This document shows, piece after piece, positions 1 to 10,202 of a DNA stretch of 64,000 nt (its first letter is position 1; each line of letters starts with the position of its first letter). Below the pieces are notes generated by a model. The model was not told where the DNA came from, searched no databases, and worked only from the letters and a program-made list of their open reading frames with translations. The stretch lies in assembly GCA_963921195.1 (NCBI GenBank), contig OY992536.1:235574023-235638022 (forward strand), written 5' to 3'. Source of the stretch: Pegoplata infirma (taxonomy: Eukaryota > Arthropoda > Insecta > Diptera > Anthomyiidae). A program made the translations under genes and the position numbers.

Positions 1-377
1 TTGGTTCATGAGTTACGTGCACTTTAGTGCACATACATATACGTTTGCATTAATGGTGAATATGGGGAAATATTTGGAGGGTATTCTAAGAGGGTGAAAT
101 AGGGCAAACAATTGTACTTTAGTACTTTTCAAAGTTCGATTTTCGAACTTGAAATTTTGATTCCATGGGGTCAAAATAGGGGGTAACAGTGAAAAATGTC
201 AATATTTTTATAACTATTGAACTAAAAATTCCAGAATTAAAAAAATTAACATGTGGGATTCTCCAGCATAATTACTATGCAATAGAAAGACATATTTTTA
301 ATTTTTGGGTAAAAAGGGGTACCTAAGCATTTACACTACAAAGTGTGCAGGGGGTTCGCTAGTGATTTATATTTGTA
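1..377. other. AT-rich DNA, no gene seen
   Basis: No convincing exon, RNA gene or repeat boundary is visible. Homopolymer runs and short AT-rich motifs only. Confidence 0.5.
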
Positions 378-578
378 GGGCTTACTGCAAAAACTTGATA
401 AGCTACAATTTATTTTTTGGTGTTTTTCGCCTTCTACTGATGTTCCATTGACAAATTTGTGGCAGAAGTCTTGCTTAAGCCCTTCGTACAAGTATCTTGA
501 GAATATAAGTTCTGCAAAAGTATTTTTTCTACATAACATAAAATGAAATGTTGCTTATCGAGTTTTTGCAATAAGCCC
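378..578. repeat. Short inverted-repeat element
   Basis: Arms of about 34 bp (378-412 and 545-578; GGGCTTAYTGCAAAAACT type) face each other around a 130-bp middle. The arms differ at several positions. Probably a degenerate MITE or part of a larger foldback; no TSD was found. Confidence 0.5.
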
Positions 579-652
579 TTCAATTGTATGATTATTTTAA
601 TTGCACAGGCCAAAGAAATTTGAAAAGTTCGAAACACCGAGACTATAATATA

Positions 653-1396
653 CTTTTCTAAGGGTTTGAGCTGCGCTGAGTCCGAACCTGTACTCAGAAT
701 TTCTCCATCACATCAGGTGTTCGAGATATCTTAGCTTAAAGTCTGAAAAAACCCTGTTTTTCGCCGTATTAGAGACGTCATAACTGCTAGAGTTCACCCT
801 TATTTATGAATCCTTATATGAAGTCAGAAAGTCCTACTTCATACCTTTAAAAAAATTTAATAAATGTTTAACCTCTGTTATATCTTGTTTCTTCTCTGAG
901 ATATCTTAACACGAAGTTTAAAAAATTTTTGGTTTCGCTATATTCATGGTATTTTTCCTATGAATGCAAATTTGCTACATTTCTTAAATTCCCAATTAAA
1001 AAAAAAAAAAACAAAAAAAAAAGCTTTTTGAATTGTTTAGATACTTGTCTATTTGCTGAAATATCGCCCGTTGAAATTTATATGATGTGTTTAATGAATA
1101 CATACCACTCTCAGCCGCATCCAGACTCACGAAACGAGAACAAACTTCAGGTTAAGATAACTCAGAGATGAAACAAGATATTATAAAGTTTAAAGATTAA
1201 TTTTAAAGGTAATTTGTAGGACTTTGAGACTACACATCAGGTTTAATAAACAAAGGTGAATTTTTGCAGTTATAACGTCTCAAATATAGCGAAAAACTTT
1301 TTTTTCAACTTCAAGCTAAGATATCTCGAAAACCTGATGTGATAGGCAAATTCTGAGACCAGATTCGGATTCAGCGCAACTCAAACCCCTAACAAA
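653..1396. mobile_element. Foldback element with about 260-bp arms
   Basis: The left arm (653-920) and right arm (1142-1396) are imperfect reverse complements. Both contain a GGTTTGAG(C/T)TGCGCTGA stretch near the outer end and a CATCAGG...CGAGATATC stretch inside. The loop is A-rich and has no plausible coding sequence. It looks like a non-autonomous DNA element; I could not fix a TSD. Confidence 0.65.
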
Positions 1397-1696
1397 ATTA
1401 CTTCTGGTTTATGGGTTAAACATTTCTTCGGCTGTGTTATTTTTTATATTTATGCCTCCATAATTGGCGCACCGAACAAAAAAATTGATTGCCCTCGGTC
1501 CAGGCAGATGAACTTCATATGGCATACAAATTTTTCATTTTTTGAACAAATATTCAAAGAAAAAACGTAAAAAATTGTGCTTTTTTCTGTGGTAAAGTAA
1601 GTTTTCCTAGGTGAAACTGTGTTCTCCCGGTCTGATTTCTGATGGTTTCAACAGACGGACGGACATTCATAGAATGTCTTAGTGGGCCTATAATAC

Positions 1697-3588
1697 ATAT
1701 GGGGCATTCCATGTGAAATCGGACACTTTGAAAAACTTTTTTTTTAGATTTTCCTAATTTGTTAACAGTTTTTAGTACCCTTCGAAAACTCCTTCGTGGT
1801 GAATTTTCAGATTTTTTTGATGACCCGTTCAAAAGATATCGAATTTTTAAAAATTGGTTGTTTTTTCCTTTACTCAAATTTCTTTTAATCATAACTTCTT
1901 CACTAATGGTCCAAATTTCATTTTTTTTTCAAAATTTTTGTCTTTTTACGTACTTTTAAAAAAAAAAATCCCAAAAAATTCTTAAAAGCGCTAAAAATCC
2001 CAAAAAATTCTTAAAAGCGCTCTAGTATGCGATTTTTAAGTTTTAAAATTTAAATCTCATTTTTGTAAATGTTTGTACTCTTCGATTTTTTTGAAATTTT
2101 TTTGTGTAAAACTTCTATCAATTCTACAAATTTTTTGCCCAGGAGGATCGTGGGATAACGATTATTACTATTTTTTAAAATTTTTTGAAAAAATTTTATT
2201 GTAATTTTCCAATCTTAAAATCATTTCTACTGCTCCAATGGTGCGTCAGAGAGGGTTCCTTTATAAGACCGACCCCCATAATTTTTACGTCTTAACATTT
2301 CTTTGGAACAAACTAATACCCTTTCTCCAATTTCTAAGGTGGCTCCCACACAAAACGAAATTTTTTAAAATTTGTTCCACCCGCTCTAACTGCCCTAATA
2401 GTGCCCTTAGAGCAACAAAATGTATTACCGACTCACAATATTTTTTTAGTCCAAACATTTTCTCTGAACACACCTTCCCTCTATCTTTAAGTGTTAAGGC
2501 GGTCCCATACATTTTTTTTTTATTTTTTTTGTAAATTTGTTTTATTTAATCAGCTTCTACCGGTCCAATGGTGCGTCCGAGAGGGGTCATTAGTGAGACC
2601 GACAACATTTTTTCAAAATATACCTACGCCCTATCTCAACTCCCTAAGTAGGCTCCCATACAAAATTACATTTTTATAAAATTTGCTCCAACTGTTATTT
2701 GTATGGGAGCCTACTTAGGGAGTGGATATACGGCGTAGGTATGTTTTAGAAAAATGTTGGAGGGTAAAAATAAATGGGGGTTGGTCTCACTAATGACCCC
2801 TCTCGGACCGATAGAAGCTGATTAAATAAAACAAATTTACAAAAAATAAAAAAAATTGTATGGGGACCGCCTTAACAGTTAAAGATAGAGGGTAGGTGTG
2901 TTCAGAGAAAATCTTTGGACTAAAAAAATATTGTGGGTCGGTCATATATTTTGTTGCTCTAAGGGCACTATTAGGGCAGTTAGAGCGGTTGGAACAAATT
3001 TTAAAAAATGTCGTTTTGTGTGGGATCCCCCTTAGAAATTGGAGATAGGGTATTAGTTTGTTCCAAAGAAATGTTAAGACGTAAAAATGATTTTAAGATG
3101 GGAAAATTACAATAAAATTTTTTTAAAAAATTTTAAAAAATAGTAATAATCGTTATCCCACGATCCTCCTGGGCAAAAAATTTGTAGAATTGATAGAAGT
3201 TTTACACAAAAAAATTTCAAAAAAATCGAAGAGTACAAACATTTTCAAAAATTAGATTTAAATTTTAAAACTTAAAAATCGCATACTAGAGCGCTTTTAA
3301 GAATTTTTTGGGATTTTTTTTTTTAAAAGTACGTAAAAAAACAAAAATTTTGAAAAAAAAAATTTGAAATTTGGACCATTATTGAAGAAGTTATGATTAA
3401 AAGAAATTTGAGTAAAGGAACAAACTACCAATTTTTAAAAATTCTATATCTTTTGAACGGGTCATCAAAAAAATCAGAAAATTTACCACGAAGGAGTTTT
3501 CGAAGGGTACTAAAAACTGTAAACAAATTAGGAAAATCTAAAAAAAAAAATTTTCAAAGTGTCCGATTTGACATGGAATGCCCCATAT
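1697..3588. mobile_element. Long palindromic foldback element, about 1.9 kb
   Basis: Nearly the whole 1.9 kb is one inverted repeat. Outer ends read ATATGGGGCATTCCATGT at 1697 and its reverse complement ending at 3588. The arms run inward to a loop of about 30 bp between 2665 and 2696, next to CCTAAGTAGGCTCCCATACA and its complement. The arms differ by scattered substitutions and small indels. Apparent ORFs occur in mirrored pairs and resemble no protein I know. Non-autonomous foldback or long-TIR MITE; the superfamily is not determined. Confidence 0.75.
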
Positions 3589-4521
3589 ACTTTAACTTGG
3601 AGAGTGCAAAAATGTTTGACTTAAATGGAATGATATATTTGATTATTCTGGTGATAAATTTAAATTCCTACATCATTAAATATATACAGCCCATTTAATA
3701 CAACAGGTTCTATCAGGGATGTTAAAGTTGGTACAATTGTACTTTTTTTGGTACATTTTGACCTTCAAAAGTACCGTGGTACTACCGCGACTCATTTGGT
3801 ACAATTTTAAAATTTCCAAGTTCTTTCTTTATAACTCATCGAAATATTGGTAAAACCCCAGCTTTTTTTCTTTACAAAAAGTCTCAAAATTTTCCACAGA
3901 AGAATCAGTCCGTTATTTATAGACAATCATCTTTAAAAGATTTCTGAGATATTCATACATTTTTCGTGTTTACGCACTCAGATACATTTTTCCTGCCAAA
4001 AAACTCTAAAATTCTGATTATTTTTCTTATAGATAAAGTGTCGAAAAATGAGACATTTGTCTGCAGAATAGCTTTCAAGAAATTTGTCTGCAGAATAGCT
4101 TTCAAGAAATTGTTCAAAAACGCCCCTGAAAAATGTTTTTTATTTTTTTATTTGTTAGAATAGAAATTGTTCAAAAACGCCCCTGAAAATTTTTTTTTTA
4201 TTTTAAATTTTTAGCATTTGTTTTTTTTTTTTGGGGTGGGGGTATTGACGGTTCAGTACAACCGAATTAACACTCTCAGTTTTTATTAATTAAAAAAATG
4301 GTACCGTGGGCGTAGGGTTGCCAGATACTAGAAGTCAAATAACTGGATAATGGAAAATTTTTAGCTGGATTTTGAAAAAGTAACTGGACCCATACAAATT
4401 TTTTTTTTAATAATTTGAAAAAAAAAAAAAATAAAATTTGGACTAAATGACCGTCTCTATTTACCACGGCAAAATGTGCCTTTTTTAAGCATTTCTATTC
4501 CTTTTTCGCCATCGTCCTGAG

Positions 4522-4624
4522 GATTGTTAGAGTATATTTTTCTTTTTAAATAACTCCACAAAATTAAGTCTAAAGTGGTAAAATGTGGAAATCTAGGAGG
4601 ACAGTTAAAATTTCCGGGACGTGC
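4522..4624 (-). pseudogene. Mariner/Tc1-like transposase C-terminal remnant
   Basis: The minus strand reads PPRFPHFTTLDLILWSYLKR, close to the PPxSPDLTPLDFFLWGYxK motif that carries the last catalytic acid of mariner/IS630-type transposases. Only about 34 residues are recognisable. A second remnant of the same region starts at 4674 on the other strand, so the two diverge from a common centre. Not functional. Confidence 0.6.
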
Positions 4625-4673
4625 GAAGTCAAAAAAGAGCGACAACAACTGACCACCATTTGCAGATTTGACC

Positions 4674-4870
4674 CATCCAGACATATTTTTGTGGGGTTAT
4701 ATTAAAAGCAAAATGTACGCCAAGAATCCTTAAATCATCGACAAGCTCAAGGAAAACATTCGTACCGAAATCAACGCTAGACTGGCCGAAATGCTCAAAA
4801 AAGTTGAAAAAAAAATTGTGAAAATACAGCAAAAAGGGCACATTTTCCGTATACAAAAGAGCATTTATGT
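4674..4870 (+). pseudogene. Mariner/Tc1-like transposase C-terminal remnant, opposite strand
   Basis: The plus strand reads HPDIFLWGYIKSKMYAKNP, a stop, then IIDKLKENIRTEINARLAEM. This matches the tail FLWGYxKxKVYxNxP...LKxNIRxEIA...ML common to mariner/IS630-like transposases. The in-frame stop and the loss of everything upstream make it a pseudogene. Confidence 0.65.
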
Positions 4871-5465
4871 TATATTTATGATTACGGTTTTATTCAAAAA
4901 GTAGTACCAAAAAATTATAAAAAATTTTTATTAAAAAAAAATAGTTGTTAAAATAAAAGAAATCCTTTTTCAACTGGATAAATTATGTTTAAACTGGAAA
5001 CTGGACCAGACCTCTAATAACTGGAAAATCCAGGCCATTCCAGGCCGTCTGGCAACCCTACGTGGGGGTCAAAAAAGTACAATTTTTTTTTGAAAGTTGG
5101 TACAAAATTGAAAACCCCATTTAACATCCCTGGGTTCTATATTTCACTTGAAGAATGCGTTCTGAAAAGTTTAAATGTATCTAGTAGGATACATTTTTAT
5201 GAAGTTCAATGTATTATGCAACCTGTTCCCTGGAACAAGTATTTTTTCTGTTTTAGATTCCTGGAAATATATTCCTTTTTTAAAATGTTTCATATAAAAT
5301 TCATCAACGAAACAATTTCTTCCAGAACAGGTTCCAAAGAACATGTACCTGTTCTAGTTTGATGTAATAGAACCTTTTAGTTTTGGAACAATTTCAAACA
5401 AAATTCATCGTTTCTGAACAGAAAGTAGGACAGGTTCTGTGCTAGTAAAAGTTGTTTCACAACTA

Positions 5466-5847
5466 GTGTCCGACCGAACAGTTCGGCCAAAAAACGTCAT
5501 TAAATTAAAAATTTGGTATTTGGACATACTTTTAAGAACTTTTTTTAAATGGGATAGAATTGTTGAGGCGATTGAAGACGATTCTGAGTGTAAAATTTAA
5601 GAACGAGTACGAAGTTAAGCCACAATTTCGAAGTTCGGTAACCGAATTTTTTTCAATTTGGCCGAACGTTCGCTTACCGAACATCTAAATTGGTGCTTAA
5701 CTTCGTCCTCGCCATTAAATTTGAAAGTCAGAATAGTCTTCTATCGCCTAAACAAACAAAAGGCCATCAGAAAAAGCTGTTAAAAATGCTTGCAAATATT
5801 AATTTTTGGCCAATACCATTTTTTGGCCGAACTGTTCGGTCGGACAC
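5466..5847. mobile_element. Fully palindromic MITE, TA target site
   Basis: TIR GTGTCCGACCGAACAGTTCG at the left and its complement at the right end, flanked by TA on both sides (5464-5465 and 5848-5849). The arms stay alignable to the centre near 5650, where GGTAACCGAA and TTCGCTTACC face each other. No coding capacity. Tc1/mariner-type MITE by TSD; the CCGAACNGTTCGG dyads are unusual. Confidence 0.75.
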
Positions 5848-5848
5848 T

Positions 5849-6130
5849 ATTCACAACTGATTCTTGGTAATCGGAAATTTTGCTGTGGTTAATTCATAAT
5901 GGGGAACATACAAATAACCTCGAACTAAAATAAACACTTTTTCATTGAATTTAGTTACTTTTCGCAGTTTTTAGTTAATTTTTTTTAGAGTGTAGAGTTT
6001 CTTGATAACTTATGAGAGTAATTATTTTGAATGTAAGTGTGTAAGGACGATGTAAATCGGTTAATTTTAGTAAATTTTTCTTAAACAAACTGCAACTTGT
6101 AAAGCGACAAAAATTTTTTTTTTTTTAATT
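5849..6130. other. Intergenic repeat remnant
   Basis: About 5890-5945 resembles the outer arm of the perfect palindrome at 35102-35453 (shared TTAATTCATAATGGGGAACAT and ACTTTTTCATTGA motifs). No gene seen. Confidence 0.5.
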
Positions 6131-6713
6131 TTTATACCCTCCACTTAGTGATAGATAAGTTTGTCATTCCGTTTGTAACTCATCGAAATATCGGTCTGGG
6201 ACCCCATAAAGTATATATATTCATGATGCCCGATCGATTTTAAGACATTCTAGCGATGTCCGTCTGTATGTGGAAAATGCTATCACGGACAAAATATTGA
6301 ACTGAGATAACTGAAACTTAACATATTTATTAGAAGTTCTCCCGAGAAGTTTGGTATTGCATTTGAACGATATCGGTTCAGCGGTTCAAAAGTTATGAAC
6401 GAAAATGTAAGCACACCTCAAAAATTTCAGTACATTCAACATAACCTAAAAATACAAAATGCTTTAATTCGGCTTCTGGTTGACATATTTGAACATAATT
6501 GAACACCAAATGGTATTTAAACAAGTACGAACATATTTTTAGACAAAAAAAGAAAAAAATCGCGGATTTTTTTTAACAAAATTTTTTTTCAATTTTTTTT
6601 TTTTTTTCAAAAGTAATTTCCTTTTAAATAAAGTTTTTTGCAATAATCTTTTTGAAATTGTGGAGGGTATCACTACATTCGGCAAGGCCGAATTTAACTT
6701 TTTTACTTGTTTA
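6131..6713 (-). mobile_element. DINE-1/mini-me-like repeat (family 1)
   Basis: Read on the minus strand it begins AACAAGTAAAAAAGTTAAAT followed by the short hairpin TTCGGCC-TTG-CCGAA, and it ends GAGGGTATAAAA. The middle has the conserved block with GACGGACATCGCTAGAATG and ACTTTATGGGGTCC. This layout (terminal hairpin, GTCY proto-microsatellite, conserved core) is that of dipteran DINE-1/mini-me Helitron-related repeats. The 6360-6475 part is shared with 61350-61650. Confidence 0.65.
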
Positions 6714-6780
6714 TTTTGTAAATTCCGCAAAATTTTTATTACCACTTTTTTTTTTTTTGATTCTATGATCTCCGCTTGTA

Positions 6781-6786
6781 TTTATT
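6781..6786 (-). terminator. PolyA signal of the minus-strand secreted-protein gene
   Basis: AATAAA on the minus strand, about 80 bp past the stop codon at 6868-6870. It is a plausible cleavage signal; other AATAAA-like strings are common in this AT-rich DNA. Confidence 0.5.
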
Positions 6787-6867
6787 TTCTAATGTTAAGA
6801 AACAAATAAAATTGATTAAAAACTTTTTTGTGTAGGTTATAAAACATATAATTATATTTTCCATTGC

Positions 6868-7879
6868 TTATGCTTTAGATGGAGCTTTAGGGGCGGTTTT
6901 CGAAGGAGCTTTTGGTGATTTTTTGGCGGGGGCTGGAGCTGGAGTTTTTTTGGGACTTGTTGGGGTTTTCTTTGCTGCCTTTTCAGATGTAGGCTTATTG
7001 CTATCAGCTTTAGTAGGTTTAGCTCCAGCTTTCGTGGGACTTTTTGGGGTTTTCTTTGCTGCCTTTTCAGACGTAGGCTTATTGCTATCAGCTTTAGTAG
7101 GTTTAGCTCCAGTTTTCTTTTTGTCGGCGACTGGTTTCTTGCCAATAGTTGCAACCGGTTTTTTAACCGTTTCAGCAGAAGCAACAACTGGATCAACCAT
7201 TGGTGGTGTTGGAGCTGGGGTAGGAGGCATAGGTGGCATAACAGCAATAGGTTTTGTATGTTTACCAGATTCTACAACTTCTTCTTCATTAGCATGATGA
7301 CCATTAGCATGATGACCATTAACATGATGTTCTTCTTTAATGTGATGTTCTCCCTTAATATGATGTTCATCGTGTTTGGGTTCATCCACCCATACAACTG
7401 GTGGCTTGGGTAATTCTTCAGTTGGAGGATATTGAGGTTTCATTGGATTTGTTTCAAAAACTTGTGGTTTAGCTCCATTGAAAATTGGTGGATGTGCAAC
7501 ATGATTGTGCACAGGTTTAGAAGCCGATGAAATTGGTAATATATCCATTTCGGGAGCTGGTATATATTTGCTGGCACTAGTACACATTTGCAAAACAAAA
7601 GTGAATATCTCACCGGGTTTGCAAGAGATGGTCATTTGTCTACCACCAACATAGGGACATACATAGTAATCGGAATGACTGATATAGCTGGGCCAGCGTA
7701 CACCCATTTCTTCTTGAGTACATTTTAAGCGATAGTCTTTTGTAGCTTGAGCCAGTGCTACAATACTTAAAGTAGCTAATATAAGACCAGTTACTAGAAT
7801 TTCACAAAAAAAAAATTTTTTTTGATATATAGTCTATATCTGATCAAAAAAATATCAAATATTATGTTTTACCTTTCAT
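6868..7879 (-). CDS. Secreted protein, reduced chitin-binding-like domain, KPA-rich tail
   Basis: Two exons: 7879-7873 (ATGAAAG, donor GTAAAA) and 7793-6868 (acceptor TTCTAG after a T-tract), giving 310 residues. The first ATG is chosen because splicing yields a clean signal peptide, MKVTGLILATLSIVALAQA. Residues 27-73 resemble a peritrophin-type chitin-binding domain: Cys27, YYVC48, Cys60, PGEIF, Cys73. The family's second and sixth cysteines are absent. Then follow a Pro-rich stretch, a His-rich segment (about 143-170, HH repeated five times), and a Lys/Pro/Ala/Thr-rich tail (211-310) with a 28-residue tandem duplication (231-258, 259-286). No membrane segment follows the signal peptide. 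Probable extracellular matrix, cuticle or peritrophic protein; chitin binding is inferred. I do not recognise a named orthologue. It lies antisense to ChAT, probably inside its large intron. Confidence 0.8.
6943..7110 (-). repeat. 84-bp tandem duplication in the coding tail
   Basis: Copies 7027-7110 and 6943-7026 encode the same 28-residue unit beginning GAKPTKADSNKPTSEK. They are nearly identical in DNA, which indicates a recent in-frame duplication. Confidence 0.85.
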
Positions 7880-7942
7880 CTTAATGTATATTTATGTATT
7901 GTTCAATACTATATCCGTTTGCAAAAGATGAAAATGATGAAC

Positions 7943-7976
7943 TGAATTGTAATTTTGATCAATATCAATATTTATA
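7943..7976 (-). promoter_or_regulatory. TATA box and initiator of the secreted-protein gene
   Basis: Minus strand TATAAATA at 7976-7969, then TCAGTT with its A at 7943, 33 bases downstream. The spacing and the arthropod initiator TCAGT fit a core promoter. It predicts a 5' UTR of about 63 bases before the ATG at 7879. Confidence 0.6.
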
Positions 7977-7979
7977 GTT

Positions 7980-8409
7980 TTTTTTTTCCATATTGTTTTG
8001 GTGTTTTTTTTTTTTTCTTAATTATTTGAAGATTTTATTTCCCAAAATTTTTATATTTTATTGATAATAATGATAAAACAAAAATTTTTGTACAATTTTG
8101 ATGTGAAATTTCGTAAGAGAATACATTAAATTGTGGTATACAATAATTTTATCTTGTGATTTTTTAGATTTGAACTTTTTACATTTTTATTTTTTCCAAA
8201 TAAAACTGCAGAGAAAATAAAAACAAATGCTAAAAAGATTCATATCTTTCCAAAAAAAAAAATACATATGAGCAATTGTCATTAACTTTTAATATTTAAG
8301 AAAAAAAAAATTGCGATTTTTTTTTCGTGGCACATTGATAAGACTTTGTAGGTAAATAACATTATAAATAAGTAATTCAAATCCGTCCGCGTGCATTAAT
8401 TTGAGCGAT
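7980..8409. other. AT-rich intergenic DNA
   Basis: Long A and T runs; no exon or repeat boundary recognised. It would hold upstream regulatory sequence of the minus-strand gene. Confidence 0.4.
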
Positions 8410-8411
8410 CG

Positions 8412-9149
8412 CACCCAAAACTATGACGGTTTAAAGTTAAAATTTTTAAAAAAATTGTCAAAATTACATTTTTTATCCGAAGTTAACCAAACGTACCATT
8501 TTGTATTATGCTTACCCAGAGCTAAAATACATATTCAAACATGCATAAAATCTTTGCTAAATATCGAGATATTTGCATTTAACCAATTTTTTTTTCGGCA
8601 CATTTTCCAATATTTTGGAAATAAAAATGTTTCCAGCGGTTTTATTTTTTTTTAGAAAAATATTACCAAATGCATTAACAAAATTTCAAAAAATTCTTAG
8701 TTAACACCATTATTCTATCTCTAATAGGTAAGAAACAGCAGTGGTTTAAAGGGAACATTTTTGAAAAAAAAAATTAATAATTTTGAATTTATTTTTTTTT
8801 TTAATGTTAAATGTCTGATTTTAGAGTGTTGTCCTTCACTGAATATTGAAACTATTCAAAGTATGATTAATAATGACAATATTAAGGTTATTACGAAATA
8901 TTTAAACGTTATTACTAATTTTATTAAGGTTATAAAAAATTTTAGCGATTTTTCGCGATTTTCGCGACTGCAAAAATCAATGGACTAATTTTGAAATATT
9001 ATTCGAATAAGACATGTCAAAATCTATCAAAATACATTTCTGTTCTACTTTATTTTAAGTAATGTAAGATTTAATATAACCATTAAATTTAAAAGTATCA
9101 AAAATTTAAAACCACCAAAAACCACTAAAACGTCAATTGTTTTTGGGTG
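8412..9149. mobile_element. CAC-ended DNA element, 2-bp TSD CG
   Basis: Left end CACCCAAAACTATGACG, right end CGTCAATTGTTTTTGGGTG, flanked by CG on each side (8410-8411 and 9150-9151). The interior is AT-rich and non-coding. Its end type and 2-bp variable TSD match the elements at 32450, 33306, 40511, 46718 and 57587. Confidence 0.65.
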
Positions 9150-9151
9150 CG

Positions 9152-10202
9152 AATGGATTGAAGATAAAGCATTAAAAATACTACCAAATGCGCTTTTCAC
9201 TGACCAATTTCGATAAGCGGCCTAGATGTGCCTTACAAAAAACGAAAAACAGAAAAACCCCGCGGAATTCGCCAATATTAACTTTTGATCAATGTTGCTT
9301 TCCATGATTTATTATATTTGCACATACCATTGTTTCTACATGTTCAACTTTCAGCCATGCACATTTGGCTGTCAAATAATGCAAAACTAAAATATCAAAA
9401 TTTTGCAAAAAATTTAAAAAGTTCATAAAATTTTTGCAATTGAATATTTTTTGGGTGCGTTTGTAAATCAAGTGGGAAATGGTAAATTATAAAGTTCACA
9501 AAGCATTCGGAACCATTCGGAATAAAACTGGGAGTGTGCCTCGCAAAAAACAGACTTTTTAAAAAATTCACGTTTTTTCTTCCCATCTTTGGAGAGCTGC
9601 AGCTTCGTAACCATTGCGAGCACATCACTCGAATCAGTCTCAGATTGTGCAAATTTACAAGGGCTTTTACCATGTGTATTTGAATTTTAAAATTACAGTT
9701 TGCACCAAAAGCTACAATCAAAAAACCTCGAAAAATTGAAAATTGAAAAAAATTGGTATCAAAGATTTAGGTCCATGTAACTTTTTTCTTATTGATGGCA
9801 CATCCACTGAACCTACACCAAATAATTGCCCAAGTCTACTGATTAAACGGTATTAAATTTGGAGCAATAGCTTTAACGCACCCAACAATATGGAACTTTG
9901 AACGAAAAATTTCATGAGAGTATCAAGCGATTTTTTTACATTTTTCAACTTTGCACGTTCCTTACCATGAGATAATGAGACTACTTGCGCTGTGCCTTTG
10001 CAGAATTACTCATTATGGTTCCCTTAACATACCTACATTCACAGGTACCACCTAGTTTACAAATAAAAATGTTATTGCGAAATTAGTAAAATATCACAAG
10101 CGTTAAAAGTTAATGACAAAAGTCCATATATAAAATTGTAGAACTAAAAATTGGTTACAAATGTCAATGAATCTATCTACATAGAAGCACTATCTTGATG
10201 AC
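9152..10202. other. Intergenic DNA, no gene recognised
   Basis: Contains GGGTGCG near 9455 and CGCACCC near 9880, which may be ends of another degenerate CAC-type element. The longest reading frames are compositionally random. Nothing else supported. Confidence 0.4.

Larger units (their letters stand above)
4313..5060. mobile_element. Nested hAT-like element with TAGGGTTGCCAGA ends
   Basis: TIR TAGGGTTGCCAGA at 4313 and TCTGGCAACCCTA ending at 5060. The flanking 8-mers CGTGGGCG and CGTGGGGG differ at one base. It lies wholly inside the hAT-like element 3714-5132. Repeated CTGGATAA/AACTGGA motifs sit near both ends. It carries two opposed fossils of a transposase C-terminus. Confidence 0.7.
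3714..5132. mobile_element. hAT-like DNA transposon, non-autonomous
   Basis: TIR CAGGGATGTTAAA at the left and TTTAACATCCCTG at the right. The element is flanked by the exact 8-bp duplication GGTTCTAT (3706-3713 and 5133-5140). CAGGG-type ends with an 8-bp TSD are the hAT hallmark. No hAT transposase is visible; the interior is mostly filled by a second element (4313-5060). Confidence 0.8.

Noticed and set aside
1554..3698. Mirrored reading frames MIKRNLSKG... at both ends of the 1.9-kb palindrome
   Set aside because: Both copies arise from the same palindromic arm; no homology recognised and the frames differ by stops.
6923..7297. Plus-strand reading frame of 124 codons, Gly/Val/Ala-rich
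   Set aside because: Shadow of the minus-strand secreted-protein exon, whose signal peptide, splice sites and cysteine pattern support the other strand.
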